Shown piece after piece: positions 10,377-18,780 of a stretch of 64,000 nucleotides of DNA. The stretch is from [Actinomadura] parvosata subsp. kistnae (GTDB taxonomy: Bacteria > Actinomycetota > Actinomycetes > Streptosporangiales > Streptosporangiaceae), in assembly GCF_900323885.1 (NCBI RefSeq), contig NZ_OOHJ01000030.1, forward strand, positions 496,001-560,000, given 5' to 3'. A program made the translations under genes and the position numbers. How positions within the stretch are numbered: position 1 is the first letter of the stretch; each line of letters opens with the position of its first letter. Under the pieces are notes generated by a model that saw nothing but the letters and a program-made list of their open reading frames with translations, was not told where the DNA came from and did not search any database.

Positions 10377-11728
10377 CCAGCGAAGCCCCCTTCCCCGCCG
10401 ACCCGACCGGCTTCTTCGGCACCCGGCAGGCCATGCACGAGCTGCCGTCGGAGGACCTCGCCCGGCTGCAGACCGACGCGTTGCGCGAGCGGTACGCGGC
10501 GCTGCGCGGCCGCCTGCCCGTGCTCGACACGCTGGCCGACGACGCGGGGATCCACGAGGTCCGTACGCTCGACGACATCGCCCCGCTGCTGCTGCCGCAC
10601 ACCGTGTACAAGTCCTACCCCGCCTCCCTGCTGGCCTCCAACCGTTACGACCGGCTCACCGCCTGGCTCCAGCGGCTCACCACGGTGGACCTGTCCGGGG
10701 TCGGCACCGCCGGCTGCGACAGCATCGACTCCTGGCTGGAGCGGATCGACACCGAGACCGAGCTCCGCCTGGCCCATTCCTCGGGCACGTCGGGAACGAT
10801 GTCCTTCCTGCCGCACACTCACCGGCAGTTCGACGAGCTGTTCCGGATCGTGGGCCACGACGCGCTCGTGGCAGGAGAGCCGCCCGTGGACGTCGTGTGG
10901 CCGTCCTACCGGTACGGGCGCAGCGGGATCGCCCGGTGCGGGCGGGCGATGGCCGAACGGTTCGCCCAGCACGAGGACCGCTTCCACTGCCTGCATCCGG
11001 GCCTGATGAGCGCGGACGTGATGTTCCTGGCCGGCCGGCTGCACGCGGCGGACACGGCCCCGGCCGGCCCCGGGCTGTCGGCCCGGTTGACGGAGTTCCA
11101 GGAGGCCCAGCGTCCCGGGGCGGCGATGGCGGCCTTCGCCCGGGAGCTCGCCGACACGTTGCGCGGGCGCCGCGTCATCGCCATGAACACCTGGAACCTG
11201 CTGTACTCCGTCGCCCGCGCCGGCCTGGACCAAGGGCTGGAGGCGGTGTTCGACCCGGGCTCCGTCGTCATGCCCGGAGGCGGAGCCAAGAACCAGGCCG
11301 TGCCGGACGACTGGGAACGGACGGTCCGGGCGTTCTTCGGCGTGCCCGCGCTGCACCACATCTACGCGCTGTCCGAAGTCATGGCGCTCAACCGGCTCTG
11401 CTCGCAGGGCCGCTTCCACATCGAGCCCTGGGTCGTGCTCTACGTCCTCGACCCCGAGACCGGGCGGCCGCTTCCCCGCAGCGGCGTACAGACCGGACGG
11501 GCGGCCTTCTTCGACCTGATGGCGGAGGTCCACTGGGGAGGGTTCGCTTCGGGCGACCGCGTGACGGCCGGCTTCTCCGCGTGCCCGTGCGGACGCTCCA
11601 CCCCCCACATCGACCGGCGCATCGAGCGTTACGACGCCGGCCAGGGCGGCGAGGACAAGATCACCTGCGCGGCGGCTCCCGACGCCCACGCCGACGCCCT
11701 TCGCTACCTGGAGGACACTCGTGCCTGA
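10373..11728 (+). CDS. LuxE-like acyl-protein synthetase / acyl-adenylating enzyme
   Basis: 451 residues. ATG 10373 overlaps the PKS stop, so the two are translationally coupled. The phosphate-binding loop HSSGTSGT (~135-142) and the spacing to DPGSVVMPGGGAKNQ and a C-terminal ACPCG motif match the LuxE/PaaK-like branch of the ANL adenylating superfamily. In bioluminescence, LuxE activates a fatty acid with ATP, holds it on a C-terminal Cys and passes it to LuxC. The partner gene here is also a LuxC homologue, so I infer the same relay acting on the PKS product. A simple aryl-CoA ligase role is the alternative. The reading frame overlaps the next gene by eight bases. Confidence 0.75.
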   Translation: MTSEAPFPADPTGFFGTRQAMHELPSEDLARLQTDALRERYAALRGRLPVLDTLADDAGIHEVRTLDDIAPLLLPHTVYKSYPASLLASNRYDRLTAWLQRLTTVDLSGVGTAGCDSIDSWLERIDTETELRLAHSSGTSGTMSFLPHTHRQFDELFRIVGHDALVAGEPPVDVVWPSYRYGRSGIARCGRAMAERFAQHEDRFHCLHPGLMSADVMFLAGRLHAADTAPAGPGLSARLTEFQEAQRPGAAMAAFARELADTLRGRRVIAMNTWNLLYSVARAGLDQGLEAVFDPGSVVMPGGGAKNQAVPDDWERTVRAFFGVPALHHIYALSEVMALNRLCSQGRFHIEPWVVLYVLDPETGRPLPRSGVQTGRAAFFDLMAEVHWGGFASGDRVTAGFSACPCGRSTPHIDRRIERYDAGQGGEDKITCAAAPDAHADALRYLEDTRA

Positions 11729-13232
11729 ATCCGGCGACGTCCCCCACGCCGCGTCCGTGCTGCGGGGCAGGACCGTCACCGGCCCGCCCGTACGGTTCGC
11801 CGCCCGCGACGGCGTCGGCGGCTTCCAGGCTCCCGACCCGCACACGCTGCTGCGCGACCTGCCCCTGCGCGATCCGGCCGCGATGGCGGACGTCGGCGCG
11901 CTGCGCTACCAGGAGATCGAGGACTACCTCGTGGCACTCGGCCCCCGGCTGCGCCCGGAGGCCAATCCGCTCATCGCCGAGGCCGTCCAGCGCTCCTCCG
12001 CCTGGTCCGACCTCACCCCGCCGCTCCTGCTCAGCACCTACGCCCACCTGCCGAGCCTGTTCACGCCGGAGGCGATCCGTGCCGTCGCCCGGCAGGCCGG
12101 CGGCGCGGCGGCGCTCGACGGCTGGCAGCAGGTACGTCAGCCCGACGGCCGCACCGCGTCGGTGCGGGCCATGGGCGCGCGTGCGGTGCACGTCATCGCC
12201 GGCAACAGCCCGATGATCGCCGCGCTCACCGTCATCCGCAACGCCCTGACACGCGGCGACGCCATCATCAAGACCCCGTCGAACGATCCGCTGACGGCAC
12301 CCGCCATCGCCCGCACCGCCGCCGCCATGGCTCCCGGGCACCCGCTCACCAAGCACCTGAGCGTGCTCCACTGGAAGGGCGGCGACGCCGCGCTGGAGCG
12401 GCAGCTCTACCATCCTGCGCACCTGGAGAAGGTCGTCGCGTGGGGTGGCCACGCCGCGATCCGGCACATCACCGGGTATCTGCGGCCGGGGCTGGAGCTG
12501 CTCACCTTCGACCCGAAGCTGAGCGCGTCCCTCGTCGGCCCGGAGGCTTTCGCCTCCGGCGAGGAGATGGCCGAGACCGCCCGGCGCGCCGCGGTGGACG
12601 TCGGCGCGCTCAACCAGCTCGGCTGCATGAACAGCAAGGTCATCTATGTCGCCACCGGTACCGGGGCGGAGGGCCTCGCCCGGGCCTGCGAGTGGGCCCG
12701 CCTGGTGTACGCGCAGATCCGGGCACTGCCCGCACAGGTCAGCACTCCCGCCCGGCGGTTCGACCCGGAGCTGCGCGCCCGGCTGCAGGCCCTGCGCGCG
12801 GTGCCCGACTGGTACAAGGTGCTCGGCGGCCACGACGGTGAGGGCGCCGTCGTGGTCTCGCTGACCGGGGAAGCGCTCGACTTCCCGGAGCAGCTGAGCG
12901 GCCGGGTGGTGAACGTCGTCCCGGTGGCGGACGCGCGCGACGCGGTGCCGGCCCTCACCTCCGCGACGCAGACGCTGGGCGTGTACCCGCCGTCCCTGCG
13001 CCGCGAGGTGCGCGACACGGCGCCCCTGTACGGGGTGCAGCGGATCGTGGACCTCGGCTACGCGACCCACTACCGGCACGAGCTTCCTCAGGACTGCGTG
13101 GAGCCCGTCCGCCGGATGATCCGCTGGATCACCGATCAGGGAGCGGACCCGGCCCAGGTGGCGCCGGAAGAGTGCCTGGGACGGCTCCAGGACGGCCCCG
13201 GTGAACCCGCCCCGACCAGGGCCGCGCCATGA
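11721..13232 (+). CDS. LuxC-like acyl-CoA/acyl-thioester reductase
   Basis: 503 residues from GTG 11721, inside the end of the LuxE-like gene. It is an aldehyde-dehydrogenase-fold protein of the LuxC family: HVIAGNSPMIAALTVIRNALTRGDAIIK (nucleotide-binding region), VAWGGHAAIR, and the catalytic loop ALNQLGCMNSK with Cys ~302. LuxC takes an acyl thioester from LuxE and reduces it with NADPH to the aldehyde. The tight coupling with a LuxE homologue and a PKS lacking a release domain suggests reductive conversion of the aromatic acid to an aldehyde. Fatty acids as substrates cannot be excluded. The stop overlaps the next start (ATGA at 13229). Confidence 0.8.
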   Translation: MPESGDVPHAASVLRGRTVTGPPVRFAARDGVGGFQAPDPHTLLRDLPLRDPAAMADVGALRYQEIEDYLVALGPRLRPEANPLIAEAVQRSSAWSDLTPPLLLSTYAHLPSLFTPEAIRAVARQAGGAAALDGWQQVRQPDGRTASVRAMGARAVHVIAGNSPMIAALTVIRNALTRGDAIIKTPSNDPLTAPAIARTAAAMAPGHPLTKHLSVLHWKGGDAALERQLYHPAHLEKVVAWGGHAAIRHITGYLRPGLELLTFDPKLSASLVGPEAFASGEEMAETARRAAVDVGALNQLGCMNSKVIYVATGTGAEGLARACEWARLVYAQIRALPAQVSTPARRFDPELRARLQALRAVPDWYKVLGGHDGEGAVVVSLTGEALDFPEQLSGRVVNVVPVADARDAVPALTSATQTLGVYPPSLRREVRDTAPLYGVQRIVDLGYATHYRHELPQDCVEPVRRMIRWITDQGADPAQVAPEECLGRLQDGPGEPAPTRAAP

Positions 13233-14299
13233 GACTCCGCGCGCCGCTGGCGATCCGCGCCGCCGCCGTCCACCTGCCGCGCCGCTCGCTGCAGGTGTCG
13301 GAGGCGCTGGCCGGCGGGCTGCTGCGACCGCAGGACCATGCGGCCAGCGGCTACGAGGCACTGCCCGCCGCCGAGCCGGGAGACACCCCCGAGGCGTTCG
13401 CCGTGGAGGCGGCCCGGCTCGCCCTGGAGCTGGCCGCCACGCGGCCCTCGGCTATCCGCCTCCTGATCCACACCTGGCTGCACCGGCCGGCGCATCCGTT
13501 CTGGTCGCCGGCCCACCACATCGCCGACCGGCTCGGCGCCGGCCGCGCCCTGCCGCTGTCGGTGCAGCAGATGAGCAACGGCTCCGCCGCCGCGCTGCAC
13601 ACCGCCGCGGCCTGGCTCACCGCCGACCCCGAGACGGGGCCCGTGCTGATCACGGCGGCGGACACGTTCGTCCCGCCCGGATTCGACCGCTGGCGCGGCG
13701 ACATCATGCTGTACGGCGACGCCGGCTGCGCCGCCGTCATCGACCTGCCCGCGCCCGGCCGCGACGACCTGCAGCTCATGGCGCTCGCGTCCACCGCCGC
13801 CCCGCACCTCGAGGCCGTGCACCGCGCGGGCCGGCGTCCGGGCGACACCGGCGCCCCCCATCCGCGCGAGACCCGCCGGCGCTTCCTCACCGAGCACGAT
13901 GCCGAAACCTTCCGGAGCGCGGCCCAGGCGGGCGCCGCCGAGGCGATCCGCACCGCCCTGCGGCACGCCGGCCTCGATCACGGCGGCCCGGCACCGCGCA
14001 TGGTCCTGCTGCCGCGGGTCGGCGCGCGGACGCTGGCCGCCCTCTACCGCCCGGTCCTGGAACGGCTGCTCCCCGGCGTGCCCTGCCTCGATCTCGGGCA
14101 GCACACCGGACACCTGGGAGCGGGAGACCTGCTGGCGAACCTCGCCGCCTTCCCCGCCGCGACCTGCTCGCTGCCGCCGGGAGAGCACGCGCTGATCCTC
14201 AACGGAGGCGGCGGATTCACCTGGACGTGCGCCGTCTTCCGCCGTCCCGCCCCGACGTGCCCGAGCCATCGGCCCACCGACACGAAAGCGCAGACATGA
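13229..14299 (+). CDS. KAS III-like acyltransferase with Ser in place of catalytic Cys
   Basis: 356 residues with a thiolase/FabH-like fold (paired alpha-beta halves; LQMSNG-type nucleophile elbow, DAGCAAVIDL, C-terminal ILNGGGGFTWTCAVF). The nucleophile position reads QQMSNGS, with Ser ~116 where FabH has Cys. The later FabH His and Asn positions appear altered (LLPRVGAR and GHLGAGD). Related stand-alone KAS III-like proteins in aromatic polyketide pathways select starter units (DpsC, also Ser) or move an aromatic acyl group from an iterative PKS to an acceptor (ChlB3/ChlB6/CerJ type). Acyl transfer off the PKS ACP is the likeliest role here, although no sugar or glycosyltransferase gene is present. 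The stop overlaps the next ATG. Confidence 0.7.
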   Translation: MRLRAPLAIRAAAVHLPRRSLQVSEALAGGLLRPQDHAASGYEALPAAEPGDTPEAFAVEAARLALELAATRPSAIRLLIHTWLHRPAHPFWSPAHHIADRLGAGRALPLSVQQMSNGSAAALHTAAAWLTADPETGPVLITAADTFVPPGFDRWRGDIMLYGDAGCAAVIDLPAPGRDDLQLMALASTAAPHLEAVHRAGRRPGDTGAPHPRETRRRFLTEHDAETFRSAAQAGAAEAIRTALRHAGLDHGGPAPRMVLLPRVGARTLAALYRPVLERLLPGVPCLDLGQHTGHLGAGDLLANLAAFPAATCSLPPGEHALILNGGGGFTWTCAVFRRPAPTCPSHRPTDTKAQT

Positions 14300-15167
14300 C
14301 CACGACATCACCATCCCCCTCCTCCCTGGCCGGCCGATCCGTGGGCCGCGTCGGATTCGGGACGATGCAGCTGCCCGGGCCGGGGGTGTGGGGCCACCCG
14401 CCGACCGCGACCGCGCGATCGGCGTGCTGCGCACCGCGGTGGACCACGGCGTCACCCACCTCGACACGGCCGACTTCTACGGGCCTGAGGTCGCCAACCA
14501 CCTCATCCGCGACGCCCTGTTCCCGTATCCGGACACGCTGCTCATCGCCACCAAGGTCGGTGTCCGGCGGGACGACACCCGCGCGTGGCTGCCCGCGGCC
14601 GCACCGGCCGAGCTCACCCACCAGGTGCACGGCAACCTGCGCAACCTCCGTCGTGACCGCTTGGACCTCGTGTATCTGAGAGTCGGCGGTGACGGGCTGC
14701 TCGACCACGATCCCACCCCGTTCGAGGAATCATGGGGCACGCTCGCCGAGCTGGTCACCAAGGGCGACATCGGCTGCCTTGGCCTCAGCGGCATCGTTCC
14801 CGGCCACCTGCCTCGCGCGACCGCGATCGCGCCGGTCGCCGCGGTGCAGAACCGCTACAACCTCTTCGACCGCGGCAGCGAGGACGTGCACCACGCCTGC
14901 ACGGAGGCGGCCATCCCGTTCGTGCCCTACTTCCCGCTGGGCACCACGGCGCGACGCCGCGCGTCCGTGCTGACGGAGGTGGCGGACGGCCTCGCCGCAT
15001 CACCCGCGCAGGTCGCGCTCGCGTGGCTGCTCAACCGGCACCCGGGGATCCTCCTCATCCCAGGGACCGGCGATCCGGGCCACCTCCTGGAGAACCTCGG
15101 GGCGGCCGAGGTCGCCGGCCGGATGAGCGATGCCGACATGGCGCGGCTGACCGCCTTGAGCTCTTGA
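14296..15167 (+). CDS. Aldo/keto reductase (one apparent frameshift)
   Basis: About 290 residues from ATG 14296, which overlaps the preceding stop. The N-terminal frame (VGRVGFGTMQLPGPGVWG) breaks at the G run 14390-14393; one extra G restores GVWGPPADRDRAIGVLR and the downstream frame. Family marks are HLDTADFYGPE (catalytic Asp and Tyr), ATKVGV and LDLVYLRVGGDG, followed by QNRYNLFDR, ALAWLLNRHPGILLIPGTGDPGHLLENL. NADPH-dependent reduction of a carbonyl group is expected, in line with an aldehyde made by the LuxE/LuxC pair. It belongs to the PKS operon; the next gene follows after 26 bases. Confidence 0.8.
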
Positions 15168-15193
15168 CCACCGACACCCCCGACAGGAGCGGC

Positions 15194-16297
15194 ATGACGC
15201 ACACCATCGACGCCGGGACCCAGGACCCGGCCGTTCTCCCCGAGACGATGACCGCCGCGCGGCTGGAGACCTCGACGGGCTCCTTCGGCCTGCACGAGGT
15301 GCCCGTTCCGCGGCCCGGCCCCGGCCAGGTGCTGATCCGGGTGGACGCCGCAGGCGTCTGCCTGACGGACGTCCACGTCCTCGACGGCTCCTTGCGTGCC
15401 TTCACCCCCGACGGCGGGCCGGGGCACCACGTCACCCTCGGCCACGAGATCGCCGGGACCATCGCCGCGGTAGGCCCGGGCGTACCCGGCATTTGGCGGG
15501 CGGGGCAGCGCGTCATGCCCATGTCCCGGCAACGCTGCGGGCTGTGCGCGGCGTGCGGGTCGATGTCCGGGCCGTGCGCGTCGTTGCGCACTCTGGGCAT
15601 GGACGTCGACGGCGGATGGGCGAACTACGCCCTTTCCGCCCATCACGCGCTGGTCAGGGTGCCGGACGAGCTTCCGCCCGAGGCCGCGTCGATCGTTCCG
15701 GACGCCGTCACCGTGCCCTACCGCGCGCTCATCCGGATCGGCGCCCTGCGCGCGGGCGAAAGCGTCGCGCTGTGGGGAGTCGGCGGCCTCGGCGCGCACG
15801 GCGTCCAGATCGCCCGGCTCGCCGGCGCGGCGCCGATCGTCGCCTTCGATCCCCTGCCGCAGGCCCGCCGGCGCGCTCTCGACCTGGGCGCCGACCTGGC
15901 CTGCGACCCGGCCGATCCCGAAGCTCCGGCCCGGGCCGACGCCCTGACCGGCGGTCGCGGTTTCGACCTGGCCGTCGACTTCGCCGGCCGTCCCGAAGCG
16001 CGCGATCAGGCCCAGTCGCTGCTGGGCATGCGGGGCCGCCTGGTCCTGGCCGGGGTGTGCACGGGAGCGATCGCCATCCAGGACTTCGGGCGCTTCTACG
16101 ACCGCGAGCACACCGCCGCCGCGTTCCTCGGCTACCCCCTGGAGGACCTGCGACGGGTGGCCGGCCTGCTGGCGCACCACCGGCTCGACCTGTCGGCCTC
16201 GGTCACGCGGGTCTGCCCGCTGGCGGAGGTCGAGAGTGCCGTCGCACTCCTGGCCGACCACGCTTCGGCACAGGTGCGCGTCGTGCTCAGGCCGTAG
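15194..16297 (+). CDS. Zinc-dependent alcohol dehydrogenase (MDR superfamily)
   Basis: 367 residues; ATG 15194 is preceded by AGGAGC. Catalytic zinc ligands lie in AGVCLTD and GHEIAG, the four-Cys structural zinc loop is in QRCGLCAACGSMSGPC, and the Rossmann motif is GVGGLGAHG. It would interconvert an alcohol and an aldehyde with NAD(P)H. As the last gene of the PKS operon it may reduce the aromatic aldehyde to a benzyl-type alcohol, or reoxidise it. About 65 bases of GC-rich spacer follow before the convergent WD40 gene. Confidence 0.85.
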   Translation: MTHTIDAGTQDPAVLPETMTAARLETSTGSFGLHEVPVPRPGPGQVLIRVDAAGVCLTDVHVLDGSLRAFTPDGGPGHHVTLGHEIAGTIAAVGPGVPGIWRAGQRVMPMSRQRCGLCAACGSMSGPCASLRTLGMDVDGGWANYALSAHHALVRVPDELPPEAASIVPDAVTVPYRALIRIGALRAGESVALWGVGGLGAHGVQIARLAGAAPIVAFDPLPQARRRALDLGADLACDPADPEAPARADALTGGRGFDLAVDFAGRPEARDQAQSLLGMRGRLVLAGVCTGAIAIQDFGRFYDREHTAAAFLGYPLEDLRRVAGLLAHHRLDLSASVTRVCPLAEVESAVALLADHASAQVRVVLRP

Positions 16298-16361
16298 CCG
16301 GACCGGCGGCGGCGCCTCGGGGCGGCGCTCTGCGGCGGGAGGCCGGGCGGCACGCGGCGGG

Positions 16362-18203
16362 TCAGCTCGGCGGAGCCGCGGTGAACACGGCGATGTCGCG
16401 GTCGAAGCAGACGACGACGTCGCCGCGCGGGGTGGCGGCGACGGCGTGGACCGGGCCGGGGAGCACGAGGTCAGGGCCGATCCTGTCGAAGGTGAGCAGG
16501 CTCCAGGCCGTCACCGTGTCATAGTGGCCGGCGACGATCGCGACCGGGTGGCCGCCGATCGTGGTGGCGGCGAGGGCGTTCACGGTGCCGGCGGGAAGGT
16601 GGCCGAGCTGCCGGGCGGTGGCGACGTCCCATACCTTCAGCGGCGGGTCGCGCCAGTCGTCGTCCGTGGTGACGGCGATGGGGCGGCCGTCCACGAGGGT
16701 GACGGCCACCAGGCGGACCGGTTTGCCGTTGCCGCCGGTGCTCTGGAGGCCGGTGTCGCGGTTGGTGGCGAGGTCGCGGACGCGGAAGCCGCCGCCCCAC
16801 CGCCCGAGCACGGCGACGGGCCGGCCGTCGAGCATCGTGGTGGCCAGGTCGTGGACCCATCGGTGGTCGCTCTTGCGGGGGTTGCCGGTCTCTTCGCCGG
16901 TGCGCAGGTCCCAGACGCGGATGGTCTTGTCGTCGCCGGCGGTGATGGCCAGGGGCATGTCGGCCGCGACGGCGGTGATCGGGCGGTGGTGGGCGGTCAG
17001 CGGTGCTCCGGCCGCCTTCCCCAGCGTGAGGTCCCAGAGGTGGACGGTGCCGTCGTCGCCGCCGGTGATCGCCATGGCGCGGTCGTCCGCCTGGGTCGCG
17101 GCCACGGCGGTGACGGCGCCGGTGTGGCCGGTGAGCGGCGGGCACACCTGGTCGCCGGTGTCCAGGTCCCACACGCGTACGGTCCGGTCGTCGCCGCCGG
17201 TGACCGCCACCGGCCGGCCGGACTCCGTCGTGGTGGCCACCGCCCTGATCGTGGCGTCGTGGCGTACCGGCTCACCAACCGGCTCCCCGCGTGCCGGCTC
17301 GCTGGCCGGCTCGCCCACGACCAGGTCCGACGCCCGCACCGACCCGCCGTCACAGGTGGACACCACCACCTGGCGGCCGTCCACCACCGCCGTCGCCAGC
17401 GCGTGCGCCGTGCGGAGATGCTGCGGGAACAGCTCGCCGATCCGCTCGGCCGTGCTCAGGTCCCACACCTGGAGGGTCGGGTCGTCCGAGGTGCAGGTGA
17501 CCGCCACCTGGCGGCCGTCCACGACGGTGGTCGTCACGTCCTCCAGGTTCGCCGGTCCGGGCAGGTCGAGGACCGGCAGCCCGGTGGCGAGGTCCGACAC
17601 GCGGGTGGCGGCCCGGTAGCCGCCGGAGACGACCACCAGATGGCCGGGGGTCAGCTCCGTCACCGCGAGCGCGCCCACATAGCCGGTGTGGCCGGTGAAC
17701 GGCCGGCCCACCGGGTCACCGGTCTCCAGGTCCCACACCCGCACCTCGGGGCCGCCGCCCGTGACGGCCACCCAGCGGCCGTCCAGCACCGCGGTCGCCG
17801 CCGCGTACACGGGGCCGGTGTGGCCTTCGAGCGGCGCCATCACCTCCTGCCGCGTCTCCAGGTCCCACACGTGGACCGTCGCGTCGTAGCAGCCGGTGAC
17901 CACCACCCGGCGGCCCTGCCGTTCGCCGATGGCGAGGGCCTCCACGCTGCCGGCCCCCAGGTCGAGCGGGCCGCCCACCGGGTCGCCGGTCGCGAGGTCC
18001 CACACCCGTACGGTGTGGTCGCCACTGCCGGTGAGCGCCACGGGACGGCCGCCGAGGACGGTGGTCACGACCGACGCGACCCAGCCGGTGTGGCCGTCGG
18101 CGGAGCCCAGCGGCGGGCAGGACCGCACGCCCTTCGGGAGCAGGCTGGTCCAGGACGGGCGCAGGCGCCAGGCGGCGGAACCCTCAGATGGCATGCCGTG
18201 CAT
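16362..18203 (-). CDS. WD40 repeat beta-propeller protein
   Basis: 613 residues from ATG 18203 (ATG 18194 is an equally plausible start; neither has a clear Shine-Dalgarno). About twelve WD40 repeats fill almost the whole protein, each with a VWDL-type strand (for example VRVWDLATGDPVG) and a repeated VVDGRQVAVT spacer, enough for one large or two fused propellers. There is no effector domain, signal peptide or membrane helix. It is probably a cytoplasmic scaffold or a stand-alone relative of STAND-type sensors. The highly similar repeats could make assembly or recombination here unreliable. Confidence 0.8.
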   Translation of the reverse strand: MHGMPSEGSAAWRLRPSWTSLLPKGVRSCPPLGSADGHTGWVASVVTTVLGGRPVALTGSGDHTVRVWDLATGDPVGGPLDLGAGSVEALAIGERQGRRVVVTGCYDATVHVWDLETRQEVMAPLEGHTGPVYAAATAVLDGRWVAVTGGGPEVRVWDLETGDPVGRPFTGHTGYVGALAVTELTPGHLVVVSGGYRAATRVSDLATGLPVLDLPGPANLEDVTTTVVDGRQVAVTCTSDDPTLQVWDLSTAERIGELFPQHLRTAHALATAVVDGRQVVVSTCDGGSVRASDLVVGEPASEPARGEPVGEPVRHDATIRAVATTTESGRPVAVTGGDDRTVRVWDLDTGDQVCPPLTGHTGAVTAVAATQADDRAMAITGGDDGTVHLWDLTLGKAAGAPLTAHHRPITAVAADMPLAITAGDDKTIRVWDLRTGEETGNPRKSDHRWVHDLATTMLDGRPVAVLGRWGGGFRVRDLATNRDTGLQSTGGNGKPVRLVAVTLVDGRPIAVTTDDDWRDPPLKVWDVATARQLGHLPAGTVNALAATTIGGHPVAIVAGHYDTVTAWSLLTFDRIGPDLVLPGPVHAVAATPRGDVVVCFDRDIAVFTAAPPS

Positions 18204-18243
18204 AGTAGATCATGACGGGTCGCCGTCGCCCGGCCGTCCTTCG

Positions 18244-18479
18244 TCAGCCGCAGGGGCTGGCGGACCACGTGATGTAGCCGGTGGTCCGGCCCCAGATCGA
18301 GACCTCGCCGTCGCAGAACTCCGTCTTGACGCCGACCAGGTTGGTGCGGGCGGCGTCGGAGAAGTACTGGGTGTTGCACATGTAGCCGGCCCGGCAGAGG
18401 GGGCGGCCTGCGCGGCGGCCGGTACGGTGGCGAGTACGGCACTCGTCAGGGCGGCGGCAGCCAGCACGCGACGGATCAT
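18244..18479 (-). CDS. Small secreted protein of the DUF6289 type (apparent frameshift)
   Basis: ATG 18479 has a good ribosome site (GGAAAGGA). The N-terminus MIRRVLAAAALTSAVLATV with AAAQA cleavage is a Sec signal peptide. The mature part continues in another frame, LCRAGYMCNTQYFSDAARTNLVG...FCDGEVSIWG...SPCG, with four cysteines in the pattern of DUF6289 proteins. One missing base in the run 18399-18403 explains the shift, giving 78 residues. The cysteines imply a disulfide-bonded extracellular peptide of unknown function. A decayed tandem copy may lie just upstream. Confidence 0.65.
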
Positions 18480-18489
18480 GAATCGTCCT

Positions 18490-18613
18490 TTCCTGAACGG
18501 GGGAAGCGGTGGGGACCTTGCCCCAGAAGCAGGGGCTCTCGTGCCAGGTCCTGCTCGCCTGCTCGCCGTTCGACGGCATGGACGGGGGCGGCGAGGAGCG
18601 CGCGTCGGATCAC
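18490..18613 (-). pseudogene. Possible decayed tandem copy of the DUF6289-type gene
   Basis: GTG 18613 has AGGAAGGA upstream and opens VIRRALLAAP, closely matching the ribosome site and first codons of the intact paralogue starting at 18479. The signal-peptide frame does not continue. A fragment resembling a family C-terminus (RTWHESPCF) appears shortly after in another frame, and the cysteine-rich middle is absent. I read it as a duplicate shortened by internal deletion plus shift. The rest of the 18480-18780 spacer shows no other gene. Confidence 0.3.
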
Positions 18614-18780
18614 CGAGGATCCTTCCTGAGCACCGAACAGCACCGAGGGTTTCGCGGCTTGGTGGGCGCCCCAGCCGATGATCGAAATAATGCGTCGTAT
18701 GTGGAGAAAAGGCAAGAGGGGCTCATGTTCGTCGACCGAACCCGCTTTTCGGCTCAGCCTCCCGCACCCCGACATGGCCT

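Noticed and set aside
16362..18203. CRISPR-like or tandem DNA repeat
   Set aside because: The repeated pattern comes from WD40 protein repeats; the units are unequal in length and sequence and lie within a coding frame.
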